From positions 62,001-126,000 of the forward strand of contig NZ_LR733313.1 of the NCBI RefSeq assembly GCF_902506295.1: DNA of 64,000 nucleotides, given 5' to 3'. Each line of letters opens with the position of its first letter. Within the stretch, counting starts at the first letter, position 1. Positions 21,037 through 34,745 of the stretch are shown in pieces. Under the pieces are notes generated by a model that saw only the letters and a list, made by a program, of their open reading frames with translations, made no database searches and was not told the origin of the DNA. This DNA comes from Luteimonas sp. 9C (GTDB taxonomy: Bacteria; Pseudomonadota; Gammaproteobacteria; Xanthomonadales; Xanthomonadaceae). The translations under genes and the position numbers were made by a program.

Positions 21037-22200
21037 ATGCGTATTCCGTCCATCGATTTCCAACTCGGCGAAGAGATCGAGATGATCCGCGAGTCCGTGC
21101 AGGACTTCGCCGCGCAGGAGATCGCGCCCCTCGCCACGCACGCCGACGAAGACAATGCGTTTCCGCACGCGCTGTGGGCCAAGCTCGGCGCGCAGGGCCT
21201 GCTGGGCATCACCGTCGAGGAACAGTACGGCGGCACCGGCCTGGGCTATCTGGCCCACGTGGTGGCGATGGAGGAGATCTCGCGCGCGTCGGGCGGCATC
21301 GGTCTGTCCTACGGCGCGCACTCGAATCTCTGCCTCAACCAGCTGCGCAAGAACGCCAGCGAGGCGCAGAAGCAGCAGTACCTGCCGAAGCTGTGCAGCG
21401 GCGAGCACGTGGGCGCGCTGGCGATGAGCGAACCGGGCGCGGGCTCGGACGTGGTGGGCATGAAGCTGCGCGCCGAACTGCGCGGCGACCGCTACGTGCT
21501 CAACGGCAACAAGATGTGGATCACCAACGGGCCCACCGCCGACGTGCTGGTGGTCTACGCCAAGACCGATCCGGCCGCCGGCCCGAAGGGCATCACCACC
21601 TTCATCATCGAGAAGGGCTTCAAGGGGTTCTCCACCGCGCAGAAGCTCGACAAGCTCGGCATGCGCTCATCCGACACTTGCGAGCTGGTGTTCGAGGATT
21701 GCGAAGTGCCGGTCGAGAACGTGCTCGGCGAGGTCGGCGGCGGCGTCAAGGTGCTGATGTCGGGTCTCGACTACGAACGCCTGGTGCTGGCGGGCGGTCC
21801 GCTCGGCCTGATGGCCGCGGGCCTGGATACGGTGCTGCCGTATGTGCACGAGCGCCACCAGTTCGGCGAGGCCATCGGCAACTTCCAGCTGATGCAGGGC
21901 AAGATCGCCGACATGTACGTCGCCTACAACGCCTGCCGCGCCTATGTGTACGCGGTGGCCAGGGCGGCTGACGCCGGCAAGATCACCCGCCAGGATGCGG
22001 CCGGCGTGATCCTCTACGCCGCCGAGAAGGCCACATGGCTGGCCGGTGAGGCGATCCAGGCGCTGGGCGGCAACGGCTACATCAACGAGTACCCGGCGGG
22101 CCGTTTGTGGCGCGACGCCAAGCTCTACGAGATCGGCGCGGGCACGTCGGAGATCCGGCGCATGCTGATCGGCCGCGAACTGTTCCGCCAGACCAGCTGA
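21037..22200 (+). CDS. liuA: Isovaleryl-CoA dehydrogenase
   Basis: A 387-residue FAD acyl-CoA dehydrogenase that oxidises isovaleryl-CoA to 3-methylcrotonyl-CoA in leucine breakdown. Family signatures: [20 protein letters not shown] (FAD/substrate loop), [35 protein letters not shown] and [20 protein letters not shown], the last with the family's C-terminal motif. The assignment among acyl-CoA dehydrogenases rests on the next genes, which are the two carboxylase subunits, the hydratase and HMG-CoA lyase. GGAG precedes the ATG at a good distance. It is first in a five-gene operon driven from the tetR-liuA interval. Confidence 0.93.
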   Translation: MRIPSIDFQLGEEIEMIRESVQDFAAQEIAPLATHADEDNAFPHALWAKLGAQGLLGITVEEQYGGTGLGYLAHVVAMEEISRASGGIGLSYGAHSNLCLNQLRKNASEAQKQQYLPKLCSGEHVGALAMSEPGAGSDVVGMKLRAELRGDRYVLNGNKMWITNGPTADVLVVYAKTDPAAGPKGITTFIIEKGFKGFSTAQKLDKLGMRSSDTCELVFEDCEVPVENVLGEVGGGVKVLMSGLDYERLVLAGGPLGLMAAGLDTVLPYVHERHQFGEAIGNFQLMQGKIADMYVAYNACRAYVYAVARAADAGKITRQDAAGVILYAAEKATWLAGEAIQALGGNGYINEYPAGRLWRDAKLYEIGAGTSEIRRMLIGRELFRQTS

Positions 22201-22211
22201 GGCGCGCACCG

Positions 22212-23819
22212 ATGGCCATCCTGCAGAGCCGGATCGATCCGGCCGGTGAGAGCTTCCAGACCAACGCGGCCGCGATGCAGACGGCGCTCGACGATCTGCG
22301 TGCCACCCATGCGCGCATCGCCCAGGGCGGCAGCGAGGCCGCGCGCGAGAAGCACCGCAAGCGCGGCAAGCTGCTGGTGCGCGATCGCATCGATGCACTG
22401 ATCGATCCCGGCGCGCCGTTCCTCGAGGTCGCGCCGATGGCGGCGCACGGCATGTATGGCGGCGAGGTACCGAGTGCGGGTGTCGTCGCGGGCATCGGCC
22501 TGGTCAGCGGCGTCGAATGCATGATCGTCGCCAACGATGCGACGGTGAAGGGCGGCACCTATTACCCGATCACGGTGAAGAAGCATCTGCGTGCGCAGGA
22601 GATCGCGCAGCAGAACCGTCTGCCGTGCATCTACCTTGTCGATTCCGGCGGCGCGTTCCTGCCGATGCAGGACGAGGTGTTCCCGGACCGCGATCATTTC
22701 GGCCGGATCTTCTACAACCAGGCGAATCTCTCGGCGCAGGGCATTCCGCAGATCGCCTGCGTGATGGGCTCATGTACCGCCGGCGGCGCCTACGTGCCGG
22801 CGATGAGCGACGAGACGGTGATCGTCAAGGAACAGGGCACGATCTTCCTCGGCGGCCCGCCGCTGGTGAAGGCCGCGACGGGCGAGGAAGTGGACGCCGA
22901 ATCGCTGGGCGGCGCCGATGTGCACACGCGCATCTCGGGCGTGGCCGATCACTTCGCCGAAGACGATCTCGATGCCCTGTCGCGCGTGCGCGACATCGTG
23001 GCTTCGCTCAACTGGCGCAAGCAGGGCGAACTGCTGACGCAGCCGTCGGAAGAGCCGCTGTATCCGGCCGAAGAACTCTACGGCGTCATTCCGGCCGATA
23101 CCCGTAAACCGTACGACGTGCGCGAGGTGATCGCGCGGCTGGTCGATGGCTCGCGTTTCGACGAGTTCAAGGCGCGCTACGGCACCACGCTGGTGACCGG
23201 TTTCGCGCATCTGCACGGTTATCCGATCGGCATCGTCGCCAACAACGGCATCCTGTTCTCCGAGAGCGCGCTCAAGGGCGCGCACTTCGTCGAGCTGTGC
23301 GCCAAGCGCGGCATTCCGCTGCTGTTCCTGCAGAACATCACCGGCTTCATGGTCGGCAAGAAATACGAGAACGGCGGCATCGCGCGTGATGGCGCGAAGC
23401 TCGTCACCGCGGTCGCCTGCGCGAAAGTGCCGAAGTTCACCGTCGTCATCGGCGGCAGTTTCGGCGCCGGCAATTACGGCATGAACGGCCGTGCGTATTC
23501 GCCGCGCTTTCTGTGGATGTGGCCCAACGCCCGCATCGGCGTGATGGGCGGCGAACAGGCGGCCGGCGTGCTGGCCACCGTGCGCCGCGATGGCATCGAA
23601 GCCAAGGGCGGCACGTGGTCGGACGAAGACGAGGATGCGTTCAAGGCGCCGATCCGCGAACAGTTCGAGCAGCAGGGCCATCCGTACTACGCCAGCGCAC
23701 GACTGTGGGACGACGGCATCATCGATCCGGCCAAGACCCGTCGCGCACTGGGGCTGGCCCTGTCGGCGGCATTGAACGCACCGAACGAAGAAACCAGGTT
23801 CGGCATTTTCCGGATGTGA
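22212..23819 (+). CDS. liuB: 3-Methylcrotonyl-CoA carboxylase, carboxyltransferase (beta) subunit
   Basis: A 535-residue carboxyltransferase that moves CO2 from biotin to 3-methylcrotonyl-CoA. Visible are the N-terminal [19 protein letters not shown], the oxyanion-hole segments [20 protein letters not shown] and [14 protein letters not shown], and in the C-terminal half [31 protein letters not shown] and [15 protein letters not shown]. The alpha subunit is two genes downstream. It starts 11 bp after liuA. The [21 protein letters not shown] segment (residues about 213-229) and the length are typical of MCC beta rather than propionyl-CoA carboxylase beta. Confidence 0.95.
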   Translation: MAILQSRIDPAGESFQTNAAAMQTALDDLRATHARIAQGGSEAAREKHRKRGKLLVRDRIDALIDPGAPFLEVAPMAAHGMYGGEVPSAGVVAGIGLVSGVECMIVANDATVKGGTYYPITVKKHLRAQEIAQQNRLPCIYLVDSGGAFLPMQDEVFPDRDHFGRIFYNQANLSAQGIPQIACVMGSCTAGGAYVPAMSDETVIVKEQGTIFLGGPPLVKAATGEEVDAESLGGADVHTRISGVADHFAEDDLDALSRVRDIVASLNWRKQGELLTQPSEEPLYPAEELYGVIPADTRKPYDVREVIARLVDGSRFDEFKARYGTTLVTGFAHLHGYPIGIVANNGILFSESALKGAHFVELCAKRGIPLLFLQNITGFMVGKKYENGGIARDGAKLVTAVACAKVPKFTVVIGGSFGAGNYGMNGRAYSPRFLWMWPNARIGVMGGEQAAGVLATVRRDGIEAKGGTWSDEDEDAFKAPIREQFEQQGHPYYASARLWDDGIIDPAKTRRALGLALSAALNAPNEETRFGIFRM

Positions 23820-23842
23820 CCGGGCGCGACGAGGACACCGCA

Positions 23843-24627
23843 ATGACCGACACACCGAACATCGGGATCGAACGCAACGGCGCCGTGGCGACCTTGTGGA
23901 TGGATCGCCCCGAGCGTCACAACGCGTTCGACGAACACCTGATCGATGCAATCGATCGCGGCCTGCAGACGCTGGGCGCCGACGACAGCGTGCGCGTCGT
24001 CGTGCTGGCCGGACGCGGCCGCAGTTTCTCCGCCGGCGCCGATCTCGACTGGATGCGCCGCGCGGCCGATTACGACGTCGCGCGCAATCGCGACGAGGCC
24101 GAAGCCTTGGCGTGCATGCTGCGCCGCCTGGCGGAGCTGCCGAAGCCGACCATCGCGCGCGTGCATGGCGCGGCGATCGGCGGCGGTCTGGGGCTGGTCG
24201 CCGCCTGCGACATGGCGGTCGCCAGCGACAAGGCGGTATTCGCCACGTCCGAGGTCAAGTTCGGCCTGATTCCCGCGACCATCGGTCCCTACGTGCTGCG
24301 CGCGATCGGCCCGCGCCAGGCCGCGCGTTATTTCCTGACCGCTGAACTCATCCAGCCGGCGAAGGCTTACGAGATCGGACTGGTGCACGAGATCGTCGCA
24401 GACGACGCCCTCGACGCCGCGATCGACACGCTGGTGCAGGCGCTGGCGCAGGGCGGTCCGAATGCGCAGGCCGAATCCAAGCGGCTGATCCGCGATCTCG
24501 ATGGCCAGACCATCGGCGATGCGCTGATCGCCGACACCGCCGCGCGCATCGCCGACATCCGCGCCACCGACGAAGCCCGCACGCGCCTGGATGCGTTCCT
24601 GTCCGCGCGCCGCGCAAAGGACGCCCG

Positions 24628-24631
<4 letters not shown>
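23843..24631 (+). CDS. liuC: 3-Methylglutaconyl-CoA hydratase (enoyl-CoA hydratase family)
   Basis: A 262-residue crotonase-fold enzyme. Oxyanion-hole and catalytic segments are visible as FSAGADLDWMRRAADY and ARVHGAAIGGGLGLVAACDM, followed by SEVKFGLIPATIGPYVLRAIG. Position between the two carboxylase subunit genes and before HMG-CoA lyase indicates that it hydrates 3-methylglutaconyl-CoA to HMG-CoA. The fold alone would not settle the substrate. It starts 23 bp after liuB and its stop overlaps the liuD start by 4 bp. Confidence 0.92.
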
Positions 24632-26648
<2,017 letters not shown>

Positions 26649-26652
<4 letters not shown>

Positions 26653-27551
26653 GCGACTTCGTCCGTGTCGTCGAAGTCGGTCCGCGCGACGGCCTGCAGA
26701 ACGAGAAGGCACTGGTACCGGCCGGGACCAAGATCGCGTTGATCGACCGGTTGTCGGTCTGCGGGTTCCAGGTGGTCGAGGCCACCAGCTTCGTCAGCCC
26801 GAAATGGGTGCCGCAGCTGGCCGACGCCGAAGACGTACTCGCCGGCATCCAGCGCCGTGACAACGTCGCCTATCCCGTGCTGGTGCCGAACGCGAAAGGT
26901 CTGGAGCGGGCACTGGCCGCCGGCGTGCGCCACATCGCGGTGTTCACCGCGGCCTCGGACGCGTTCAATCTCAAGAACACCAACATCGATGTCGACGGTT
27001 CGCTCGAGCGGCTGACGCCGGTCGTCGAACAGGCACGCGCTGCGGGTGTGTCGGTGCGCGGCTACGTGTCGACGGTGCTCGGCTGTCCCTACCAGGGCCA
27101 TGTGCCGCTCGCCGACGTCGTACGCGTCGCCGGCGCCCTGCACGCGATGGGCTGCGAGGAGATCTCGCTCGGCGACACCATCGGCGTCGGCACGCCGGCG
27201 AAGGCACGCGAGATGCTGCTGGCCTGCGCGCAGGCCGTGCCGATGGCGCAGCTCGCCGTGCACTTCCACGACACCTACGGCCAGGCGCTGGCCAACGTGC
27301 TGGCGTGCCTGGACGCCGGCGTGCGCGTCGTCGACAGCGCGGTCGGCGGACTCGGTGGCTGCCCGTACGCGAAGGGCGCCAGCGGCAACCTCGCCACCGA
27401 GGATCTGCTGTACATGCTCGAAGGCCTCGGCCTGCGGACCGGTATCGATCTGCCGGCCGTGACCGACACCGCGGTGTGGATCAGCGGCGAACTGGGCCGC
27501 AAGCCGGCCAGCAAGCTGGCGACGGTGGCACTGGCGAACGCGGCGGCCTGA
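26649..27551 (+). CDS. liuE: Hydroxymethylglutaryl-CoA lyase
   Basis: A 300-residue TIM-barrel lyase splitting HMG-CoA into acetyl-CoA and acetoacetate, the last step of leucine degradation. It shows the metal-binding VVEVGPRDGLQNEK at the N terminus, TSFVSPKWVPQLAD, SLGDTIGVGTP, the metal-binding HFHDTYGQALAN, and the active-site signature GLGGCPYAKGASGN with its catalytic cysteine. Length matches the family. It is the last gene of the operon. No terminator follows immediately; the convergent H-NS-like gene begins 33 bp later. Confidence 0.96.
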
Positions 27552-27583
27552 TCCGACCGGCCTGCTGCGGCCGTTGCCGGGAG

Positions 27584-28000
27584 TCAGCCCTGCTTGTAGA
27601 CGGTCCGCTGCCCGATCGGACTGCTTTTCTTCGCAGTCGGTCGGGCGAGGCCCGGGATGAGGAAGTCCGCGGCGCTCTGGCCACGCTTCGTCTTTTCTGC
27701 GAGCCAGCGCGGCATCCGGCCCCGACCGGACCAGGTGTGCCGCTTGTTCTGCGGATCGCGATACTTCACCGCCGCTTTCGCGCGCTTCTGCTTCTTCGCG
27801 GGCCTGCGGGCGGCGGGCGCAGGTGACGCGACGTCGACGAGTTCGTCGATCGCATACCCCTGCGACTCGGCATATGCGATCAGTGCGCTGCGCACGACCG
27901 CGACGGGTCGCCGGCTGGCCAGCACCGTCTTGCGTCGCTCGGCAGCGGCCAGCAATGCATCGAGCTCGCGAAGGGTAAGTGCATCGACATCGATCTTCAT
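27584..28000 (-). CDS. H-NS family nucleoid-associated protein
   Basis: 138 residues. An N-terminal helical oligomerisation region (LTLRELDALLAAAERRKTVL) is followed by an alanine/lysine-rich linker (ARRPAKKQKRAKAAVKYRDP). The C-terminal H-NS DNA-binding core reads YRDPQNKRHTWSGRGRMPRW. H-NS proteins silence AT-rich, often foreign, DNA. The ATG at 28000 is chosen because the extension upstream is unlike the family. It is convergent with the liu operon and lies just beyond the bkd-ilvE operon terminator. The remaining interval 28001-28203 shows no gene. Confidence 0.85.
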   Translation of the reverse strand: MKIDVDALTLRELDALLAAAERRKTVLASRRPVAVVRSALIAYAESQGYAIDELVDVASPAPAARRPAKKQKRAKAAVKYRDPQNKRHTWSGRGRMPRWLAEKTKRGQSAADFLIPGLARPTAKKSSPIGQRTVYKQG

Positions 28001-28203
28001 GCCGGCGAGCCTCGGGCCGCCCCGTCGCGCTGTCAACACATGATTCGCGCGGAAGCGGCCATGCACGACATCCTCGATCCTGTGCCCGGTTGGATCGCCT
28101 GCGCGAACCGGGCTCCGACCACGCTCCGACGTCCCGCGCCGCGCTCACGCCGGTCAGCGCGGGCCTCTCGGGAACACGCCCGGGTGGCGCACGCACCACA
28201 CAG

Positions 28204-28231
28204 AAAAACGGCCCGCAAGGCGGGCCGTTTT
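28204..28231. terminator. Bidirectional terminator after ilvE
   Basis: ACGGCCCGC, loop AAG, GCGGGCCGT, flanked by AAAA on the left and TTTT on the right. It lies 22 bp past the ilvE stop on the minus strand, and works equally well on paper in both directions. Confidence 0.85.
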
Positions 28232-28252
28232 CTTATCGAGTGACGCGATGGA

Positions 28253-29350
28253 TCAGACCAGTCGCGTCAGCCAGCCATGCCGGTCCGGCGCGCGGCCGTA
28301 CTGGATGTCGAGCAGATCCTTGCGGATCGCCATCGTGATCTCCCCCGGCTGCGCGTCCGCATCGCCGACGCTGAAATCGTGGCCCTTGAGCACGCCGATC
28401 GGCGAGATGCTGGCCGCCGTGCCGCAAGCGAAGACCTCGACGATCTCGCCCGAGCGCACGCCTTCGATCCACTCGGCGATCTCGACGCGGCGCTCGGTCA
28501 CGGTGTGGCCGCGATCGCGCAGCAGCTGGATCACGCTGTCGCGGGTGATGCCCTCGAGGATGCTGCCGGTCAGCGACGGGGTGATGACGCTGCCGTCCTT
28601 CTGGACGAGGAACACGTTCATGCCGCCGAGTTCTTCGACGTACGTGTTGGTTTCCGCGTCGAGGAACAGCACCTGCGCGCAGCCGTTCTCGACGGCCTCG
28701 CGCTGCGGCAGCAGCGACGACGCGTAGTTGCCCCCGCACTTGGCCGAGCCGGTGCCACCGCGGCCTGCGCGCGCGTAGTCGCGCGAGAGCCAGATCGAGA
28801 CCGGCTTGATGCCGCCCTTGAAGTAGGCGCCGGCGGGACTGGCGATCACGTAGTAGGCCACGCGACGCGCCGGGCGCACGCCGAGGAACTCCTCGTTGGC
28901 GATCATGAAGGGCCGGATGTACAGACTCGACTCGCCGCCGCCCGGCACCCAGGCTTCGTCCGTCCTGACCAGCTGCCTGATCGATTCCACGAACAGATCC
29001 ACCGGCAGTTCCGGCAGCGCCATGCGACGCGCCGAGTGCTGCAGGCGACGGCCGTTGGACGCCGGACGGAAGGTCCACACCGAACCGTCGGCATGCCGGA
29101 ACGCCTTCATGCCTTCGAAGATTTCCTGGCCGTAGTGCAGTACCGCGGCGGCGGGCGAGAACGTCAGCGGGCCGAAGGGCCGCACGTGCGCGTCGTGCCA
29201 GCCGTCGTCGACCGTCCAGTCGATGGCCACCATGTGGTCGGTGAAGTGCGTGCCGAAACCGGGATCGGCAAGGATCTTCTCGCGGTCGGCCTGCGCGCGC
29301 GCCTGCTGCGAGGGGACGTGGCGGAAGGTCGGGAACGTTGCATCAGTCAT
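28253..29350 (-). CDS. ilvE: Branched-chain amino acid aminotransferase
   Basis: A 365-residue PLP class IV aminotransferase interconverting leucine, isoleucine and valine with their keto acids. Visible: HYGQEIFEGMKAFRHADGSV, RPFMIANEEFLGVRPA, the PLP lysine in GTGSAKCGGNYASSL, VEELGGMNVFLV, and VFACGTAASISPI. This is the longer BCAT2-like form. The ATG at 29350 gives the normal N terminus. It is the last gene of the bkd operon, 11 bp after lpd, so transamination and oxidative decarboxylation of the same keto acids are co-expressed. Confidence 0.95.
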   Translation of the reverse strand: MTDATFPTFRHVPSQQARAQADREKILADPGFGTHFTDHMVAIDWTVDDGWHDAHVRPFGPLTFSPAAAVLHYGQEIFEGMKAFRHADGSVWTFRPASNGRRLQHSARRMALPELPVDLFVESIRQLVRTDEAWVPGGGESSLYIRPFMIANEEFLGVRPARRVAYYVIASPAGAYFKGGIKPVSIWLSRDYARAGRGGTGSAKCGGNYASSLLPQREAVENGCAQVLFLDAETNTYVEELGGMNVFLVQKDGSVITPSLTGSILEGITRDSVIQLLRDRGHTVTERRVEIAEWIEGVRSGEIVEVFACGTAASISPIGVLKGHDFSVGDADAQPGEITMAIRKDLLDIQYGRAPDRHGWLTRLV

Positions 29351-29361
29351 GCGCGGGACAC

Positions 29362-30774
29362 TCAGATGTGCAGGGCGTGGCCGAGTGCGCGGAGTGCGGC
29401 TTCCTGCACGGCTTCGCCCAGCGTCGGGTGAGGGTGGATGGTACCGGCGATGTCTTCGAGCGTCGCGCCCATCTCGATGGACTGCACGAACGCGATCGAC
29501 AGTTCCGACACCTGCACGCCGACCGCCTGCCAGCCGAGGATGCGGTGATCGTTCGCGCGCGCGACCACGCGCACGAAGCCGTCCGTCGATTCCAGCGACA
29601 TCGCGCGACCGTTGGCGGCGAACGGGAACATCGAGGTCTTGATCTCGATACCCTGCGCCTTGGCGTCGTCCGGCGACAGGCCGACGACGACGACTTCCGG
29701 ATCGGTGAAGCACACCGCCGGAATCGCCGCCGGCATGAAGTGGCGCTTCTTGCCGCTGACCACTTCGGCGACGAGTTCGCCCTGCGCCATCGCGCGGTGC
29801 GCGAGCATCGGCTCACCGGCGACATCGCCGATCGCCCAGACGTTGCGCATCGAGGTCTTGCACTGGTCGTCGATCCTGATCGCCTTGCCGGCGAGATCGA
29901 GACCCAGCGATTCGAGGTTGAAGCCATCGGTCTTCGGGCGACGACCGACCGCGACCAGGATCTGGTCGGCGTCGAGCGTCAGCTCGGCACCGTCGGGATC
30001 ACGCACGCGCAGCGCGCCGTTGTCCGAAAGGCCCAGCACGCTGTGCTTGACCAGCACCTTGACGCCCGCCTTCTGCAGGTGAGTCGCGACCGGCTTGGTG
30101 AGTTCGGCGTCGTAGGCCGGCAGGATGCGGTCCTGCGCTTCGACCACGGTGACCTCGCAGCCGAGCTTGCGGTAGGCAGTGCCGAGTTCGAGGCCGATGT
30201 AGCCGCCACCGACGACGATCAGATGCTTCGGCAGCGAGGTCGGCGACAGCGCTTCGGTCGAGGAGATGACCTTGCCGCCGAACGGCAGGAACGGCAGCTC
30301 GACGACGTCCGAACCCGTCGCCAGCAGCAGGTGCTCGCACTTGATGCGCAGCGCGCCGCCATCTTCACCGGCGCCCGCGACTTCGACGGTCTTGCCGTCG
30401 ACGATCGTGGCCCAGCCCTTGATCAGCTGCGCGCCATTCTTCTTCAGCAGCGCGCTGACGCCGCCGGTGAGCTTCCTGACGATGCCGGCTTTCCACTCGA
30501 CGGTCTTGGCCAGATCGAGCGCCGGTGCCTGCACGCTGATGCCGAGCGGGGACGTACCGGCCGCGTAGCTCGCGACCTTGGCGAACTCCTCGGCAGCATG
30601 GATCAGCGCCTTGGACGGAATGCAACCGATGTTGAGGCAGGTGCCGCCCGCATTGACGCCTTCGACGACGATGGTCTTGACGCCGAGCTGGCCGGCGCGG
30701 ATGCCGGCGATGTAACCGCCGGGGCCGCCGCCGATGACCAGCAGCTGGGTTTCGATGGTCTGGGTCTGGCTCAT
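29362..30774 (-). CDS. lpdV: Dihydrolipoyl dehydrogenase (E3) of the branched-chain complex
   Basis: A 470-residue flavoprotein that reoxidises the lipoyl arms of E2 and passes electrons to NAD. It shows the FAD-binding [18 protein letters not shown], the redox disulfide in [20 protein letters not shown], the NAD-binding [22 protein letters not shown]-binding [13 protein letters not shown], and the C-terminal [14 protein letters not shown] with the catalytic His-Glu pair. The ATG at 30774 is preferred over the TTG one codon upstream. It sits 3 bp after bkdB, within the operon. Operon position implies a dedicated E3. Confidence 0.94.
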   Translation of the reverse strand: MSQTQTIETQLLVIGGGPGGYIAGIRAGQLGVKTIVVEGVNAGGTCLNIGCIPSKALIHAAEEFAKVASYAAGTSPLGISVQAPALDLAKTVEWKAGIVRKLTGGVSALLKKNGAQLIKGWATIVDGKTVEVAGAGEDGGALRIKCEHLLLATGSDVVELPFLPFGGKVISSTEALSPTSLPKHLIVVGGGYIGLELGTAYRKLGCEVTVVEAQDRILPAYDAELTKPVATHLQKAGVKVLVKHSVLGLSDNGALRVRDPDGAELTLDADQILVAVGRRPKTDGFNLESLGLDLAGKAIRIDDQCKTSMRNVWAIGDVAGEPMLAHRAMAQGELVAEVVSGKKRHFMPAAIPAVCFTDPEVVVVGLSPDDAKAQGIEIKTSMFPFAANGRAMSLESTDGFVRVVARANDHRILGWQAVGVQVSELSIAFVQSIEMGATLEDIAGTIHPHPTLGEAVQEAALRALGHALHI

Positions 30775-30777
30775 CAA

Positions 30778-32118
30778 TTACTCCACGAACAGCAGTGCAG
30801 GGGTTTCCAGGCGCTGACGGATCGCCTGCACGAATTCGGCCGCGTCCATGCCGTCGACGATGCGATGGTCGAACGAAGACGAGAGGTTCATCAGCTTGCG
30901 CGCGACGACCTGGCCTTCGCGGAACATCGGGCGTTCGATGATGCGGTTGACGCCGACGATCGCCACTTCCGGGTGGTTGATGATCGGCGTCGACACCACG
31001 CCGCCGACCGGGCCGAGGCTGCTGATGGTGATCGTCGAACCGGACAGCTCGTCGCGCGTCGCCTTGCCTTCGCGCACGGCGGCGGCGAGACGGCCGATCT
31101 CGGCCGCGGTCTGCCACAGGTCCAGCGATTCGGCATGCGCGATCACCGGTACCGACAGACCCACTGCGCTCTGCGTCGCGATGCCGAGCTGCACGCCCTC
31201 GTAGCGGGTGACGATGTTCGCTTCGTCATCGAAGCGGGCGTTCATCTGCGGGAAGTCGCGGGCCGCGAGCACCACCGCGCGTGCCAGCAACGGCAGCAGG
31301 GTCAGCTTGCCGCGCGTCTTGCCCCAGCGGTCGTTGAGCTTGGCGCGTAGCGCCTCGACTTCGGTGACGTCGATCTCTTCCACATAGGTGATGTGCGGAA
31401 TGTTCGACCACGACTGCTGCATCTTCTGCGCGATCTTGCGGCGCAGGCCCATGATCGGCACCTGTTCTTCGCCGGTGCGACGCGCATAGCCGCTGCCGCC
31501 CGCGCCACCACCGACCGGCTGCGCCTTGCCGCCGGCCTCGGCGTAGGCGTCGAGATCGGCGTGCAGGATGCGGCCGCCCGGACCGGTCGCCGGCACGTAG
31601 CGCAGCTCGATGCCCAGATCCCAGGCGCGGCGACGCACGGCAGGCGAGGCCAGCGGCTGTTCGCCGGCCGCGAGCACGCTGTTGGTGACCGCGCCGCGCG
31701 TATCGGACTTTGCCGCCGGTGCAGGTGCCGCGCTTTTCGCAGGTGCAGCGGCCGGCTTCGGCTCGGGCGCCGGTGCTGGCTTCGGCGCCTCGACCTTCGG
31801 TGTCTCAGTCTTCGCTTCGGCAGGCTTGGCGGCCGCCGGTGCCGGCTCGGCCGCACCGGCCTTCAGATTGCCGGCGCCTTCGACCTCCAGGCGGATCAGC
31901 TCGCTGCCGACGGCCATCATCTCGCCGGGCTTGCCGCCCAGCGACACGACGGTGCCCGCGACGGGCGAGGGGATCTCGACCATGGCCTTGTCGGTCATGA
32001 CCTCGGCCACGACCTGGTCTTCGGCGACCTGGCCACCGACTTCGACCTTCCAGGCGATCACTTCGACTTCGGCGATGCCTTCGCCGATGTCCGGCATCTT
32101 GATGACGTGATGTCCCAT
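30778..32118 (-). CDS. bkdB: Branched-chain alpha-keto acid dehydrogenase E2 (dihydrolipoyl acyltransferase)
   Basis: 446 residues. The lipoyl domain (about 1-78) carries the attachment lysine in EVMTDKAMVEIPSPVAG. A proline/alanine/lysine-rich linker (about 85-150) follows, then the E3/E1-binding domain (LASPAVRRRAWDLGIELRYV, about 155-195). The catalytic acyltransferase domain ends with the active-site motif SSFDHRIVDGMDAAEF. One lipoyl domain and the flanking genes favour the branched-chain complex over pyruvate dehydrogenase. It transfers acyl groups from E1 to CoA, giving isovaleryl-, isobutyryl- and 2-methylbutyryl-CoA. Confidence 0.93.
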   Translation of the reverse strand: MGHHVIKMPDIGEGIAEVEVIAWKVEVGGQVAEDQVVAEVMTDKAMVEIPSPVAGTVVSLGGKPGEMMAVGSELIRLEVEGAGNLKAGAAEPAPAAAKPAEAKTETPKVEAPKPAPAPEPKPAAAPAKSAAPAPAAKSDTRGAVTNSVLAAGEQPLASPAVRRRAWDLGIELRYVPATGPGGRILHADLDAYAEAGGKAQPVGGGAGGSGYARRTGEEQVPIMGLRRKIAQKMQQSWSNIPHITYVEEIDVTEVEALRAKLNDRWGKTRGKLTLLPLLARAVVLAARDFPQMNARFDDEANIVTRYEGVQLGIATQSAVGLSVPVIAHAESLDLWQTAAEIGRLAAAVREGKATRDELSGSTITISSLGPVGGVVSTPIINHPEVAIVGVNRIIERPMFREGQVVARKLMNLSSSFDHRIVDGMDAAEFVQAIRQRLETPALLFVE

Positions 32119-32121
32119 GGC

Positions 32122-33159
32122 TCAGTCCTCCAGCACGCGCTGCAACGCTTCGATGACCCGGGCCGGGCCCGGGAAGTAGTCCCATTCCTGCGCATGCGGA
32201 TAGGGGGTGTCCCAGCCGGTGACGCGTTCGACCGGTGCCTGCAGGTGATAGAAGCAGTGCTCCTGCACCAGCGCGACCAGCTCGGCGCCGAAGCCGCAGG
32301 TGCGCGTGGCCTCGTGCAGCACGATGCAGCGGCCGGTCTTCTTCACCGACTCGGTGATCGCGTCGAGATCCAGCGGCCACAGGCTGCGCAGGTCGATGAC
32401 CTCGGCGTCGATGCCGGCGTCCTCGGCCGCGGCCTGCGCCACCCACACGGTGGTGCCGTAGGTCAGGATCGTGACCGCCTTGCCTTCGCGGACGATGGCG
32501 GCCTTGTCCAGCGGCACGCTGTAGTAGCCCTCGGGCACCAGGTTGTCGGCGTGCTTGGACCAGGCGACGACCGGGCGGTCGTGGTGGCCGTCGAACGGGC
32601 CGTTGTAGAGGCGCTTGGGCTCAAGGAAGATCACCGGATCGTCGTTCTCGATCGAGGCGATCAGCAGGCCCTTGGCGTCATACGGATTGGACGGCATGAC
32701 CGTGCGCAGGCCAGCCACGTGGGCGAAGATCGCCTCGGGGCTCTGGCTATGCGTCTGGCCGCCGTAGATGCCGCCGCCGCAGGGCGTGCGGAACACCAGC
32801 GACGAGGTGAACATGCCGCCCGAGCGGTAGCGCAGGCGCGCGGCCTCCGAGACGATCTGGTCGTAGGCTGGATAGATGTAGTCGGCGAACTGGATCTCGG
32901 CGACCGGGCGCAGGCCGTAGGCGGCCATGCCGATCGCGGCGCCGGCGATGCCGCTTTCGGAAATCGGCGCATCGAACACGCGCTGCTTGCCGTACTTGGC
33001 CTGCAGGCCGTCGGTGCAGCGGAACACGCCGCCGAAGTAGCCGACGTCCTCGCCGAACACGACGACGTTGTCGTCGCGCTCAAGCATCACGTCCATCGCC
33101 GAACGAAGCGCCTGGATCATCGTCATCGGCGAGCCGCCGTTGTTCTGGGTTTCGCTCAT
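32122..33159 (-). CDS. bkdA2: Branched-chain alpha-keto acid dehydrogenase E1 beta subunit
   Basis: A 345-residue transketolase-like subunit. It begins MSETQNNGGSPMTMIQALRS and shows VFGEDVGYFGGVFRCTDGL, DAPISESGIAGAAIGMAAYG, EIQFADYIYPAYDQI, and GGIYGGQTHSQSPEAIFAHV, all typical of E1 beta. The C-terminal domain has VIDLRSLWPLDLDAITES and CIVLHEATRTCGFGAEL. It contributes to the thiamine diphosphate site at the alpha-beta interface. The ATG at 33159 lies 3 bp before the end of bkdA1, and the bkdB start is 3 bp beyond its stop. Confidence 0.94.
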   Translation of the reverse strand: MSETQNNGGSPMTMIQALRSAMDVMLERDDNVVVFGEDVGYFGGVFRCTDGLQAKYGKQRVFDAPISESGIAGAAIGMAAYGLRPVAEIQFADYIYPAYDQIVSEAARLRYRSGGMFTSSLVFRTPCGGGIYGGQTHSQSPEAIFAHVAGLRTVMPSNPYDAKGLLIASIENDDPVIFLEPKRLYNGPFDGHHDRPVVAWSKHADNLVPEGYYSVPLDKAAIVREGKAVTILTYGTTVWVAQAAAEDAGIDAEVIDLRSLWPLDLDAITESVKKTGRCIVLHEATRTCGFGAELVALVQEHCFYHLQAPVERVTGWDTPYPHAQEWDYFPGPARVIEALQRVLED

Positions 33160-33161
33160 GG

Positions 33162-34436
<1,275 letters not shown>

Positions 34437-34704
34437 TCATGGAGCTGCAGGCATGCCGGCGGCGGGGGGCGCAGGCGATGGCGAAAGCGGAACGGGCAGG
34501 GGCCAGCGCCGCGTGCGACGGGCGGGCACGCGCAGGCAGCGCGCGCAGGCATGGACGGAGCGGGGCACGGTACAAAGAACGCTTCTCCCGGTCGTGCGGG
34601 CGTCGGCCCGCGGCTTTCGAGGCGGCATGGACGGTGACGCAGTCCGCCAGCGGTGCAGTCTACGGGGGGCGACCTGCATCGTAAATTTGTTTAATTGACT
34701 ATGA

Positions 34705-34725
34705 GGTATCGTGAATTCCGATACC
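34705..34725. promoter_or_regulatory. Inverted repeat before the LysR gene
   Basis: GGTATCG, 7-bp spacer, CGATACC. It lies 20-40 bp before the lysR start, in the 333-bp divergent bkdA1-lysR interval, which otherwise holds no gene. A LysR-type binding site for autoregulation and control of bkd is the simplest reading. Confidence 0.45.
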
Positions 34726-34745
34726 CGGGCCGGATGGAGGCCGAC

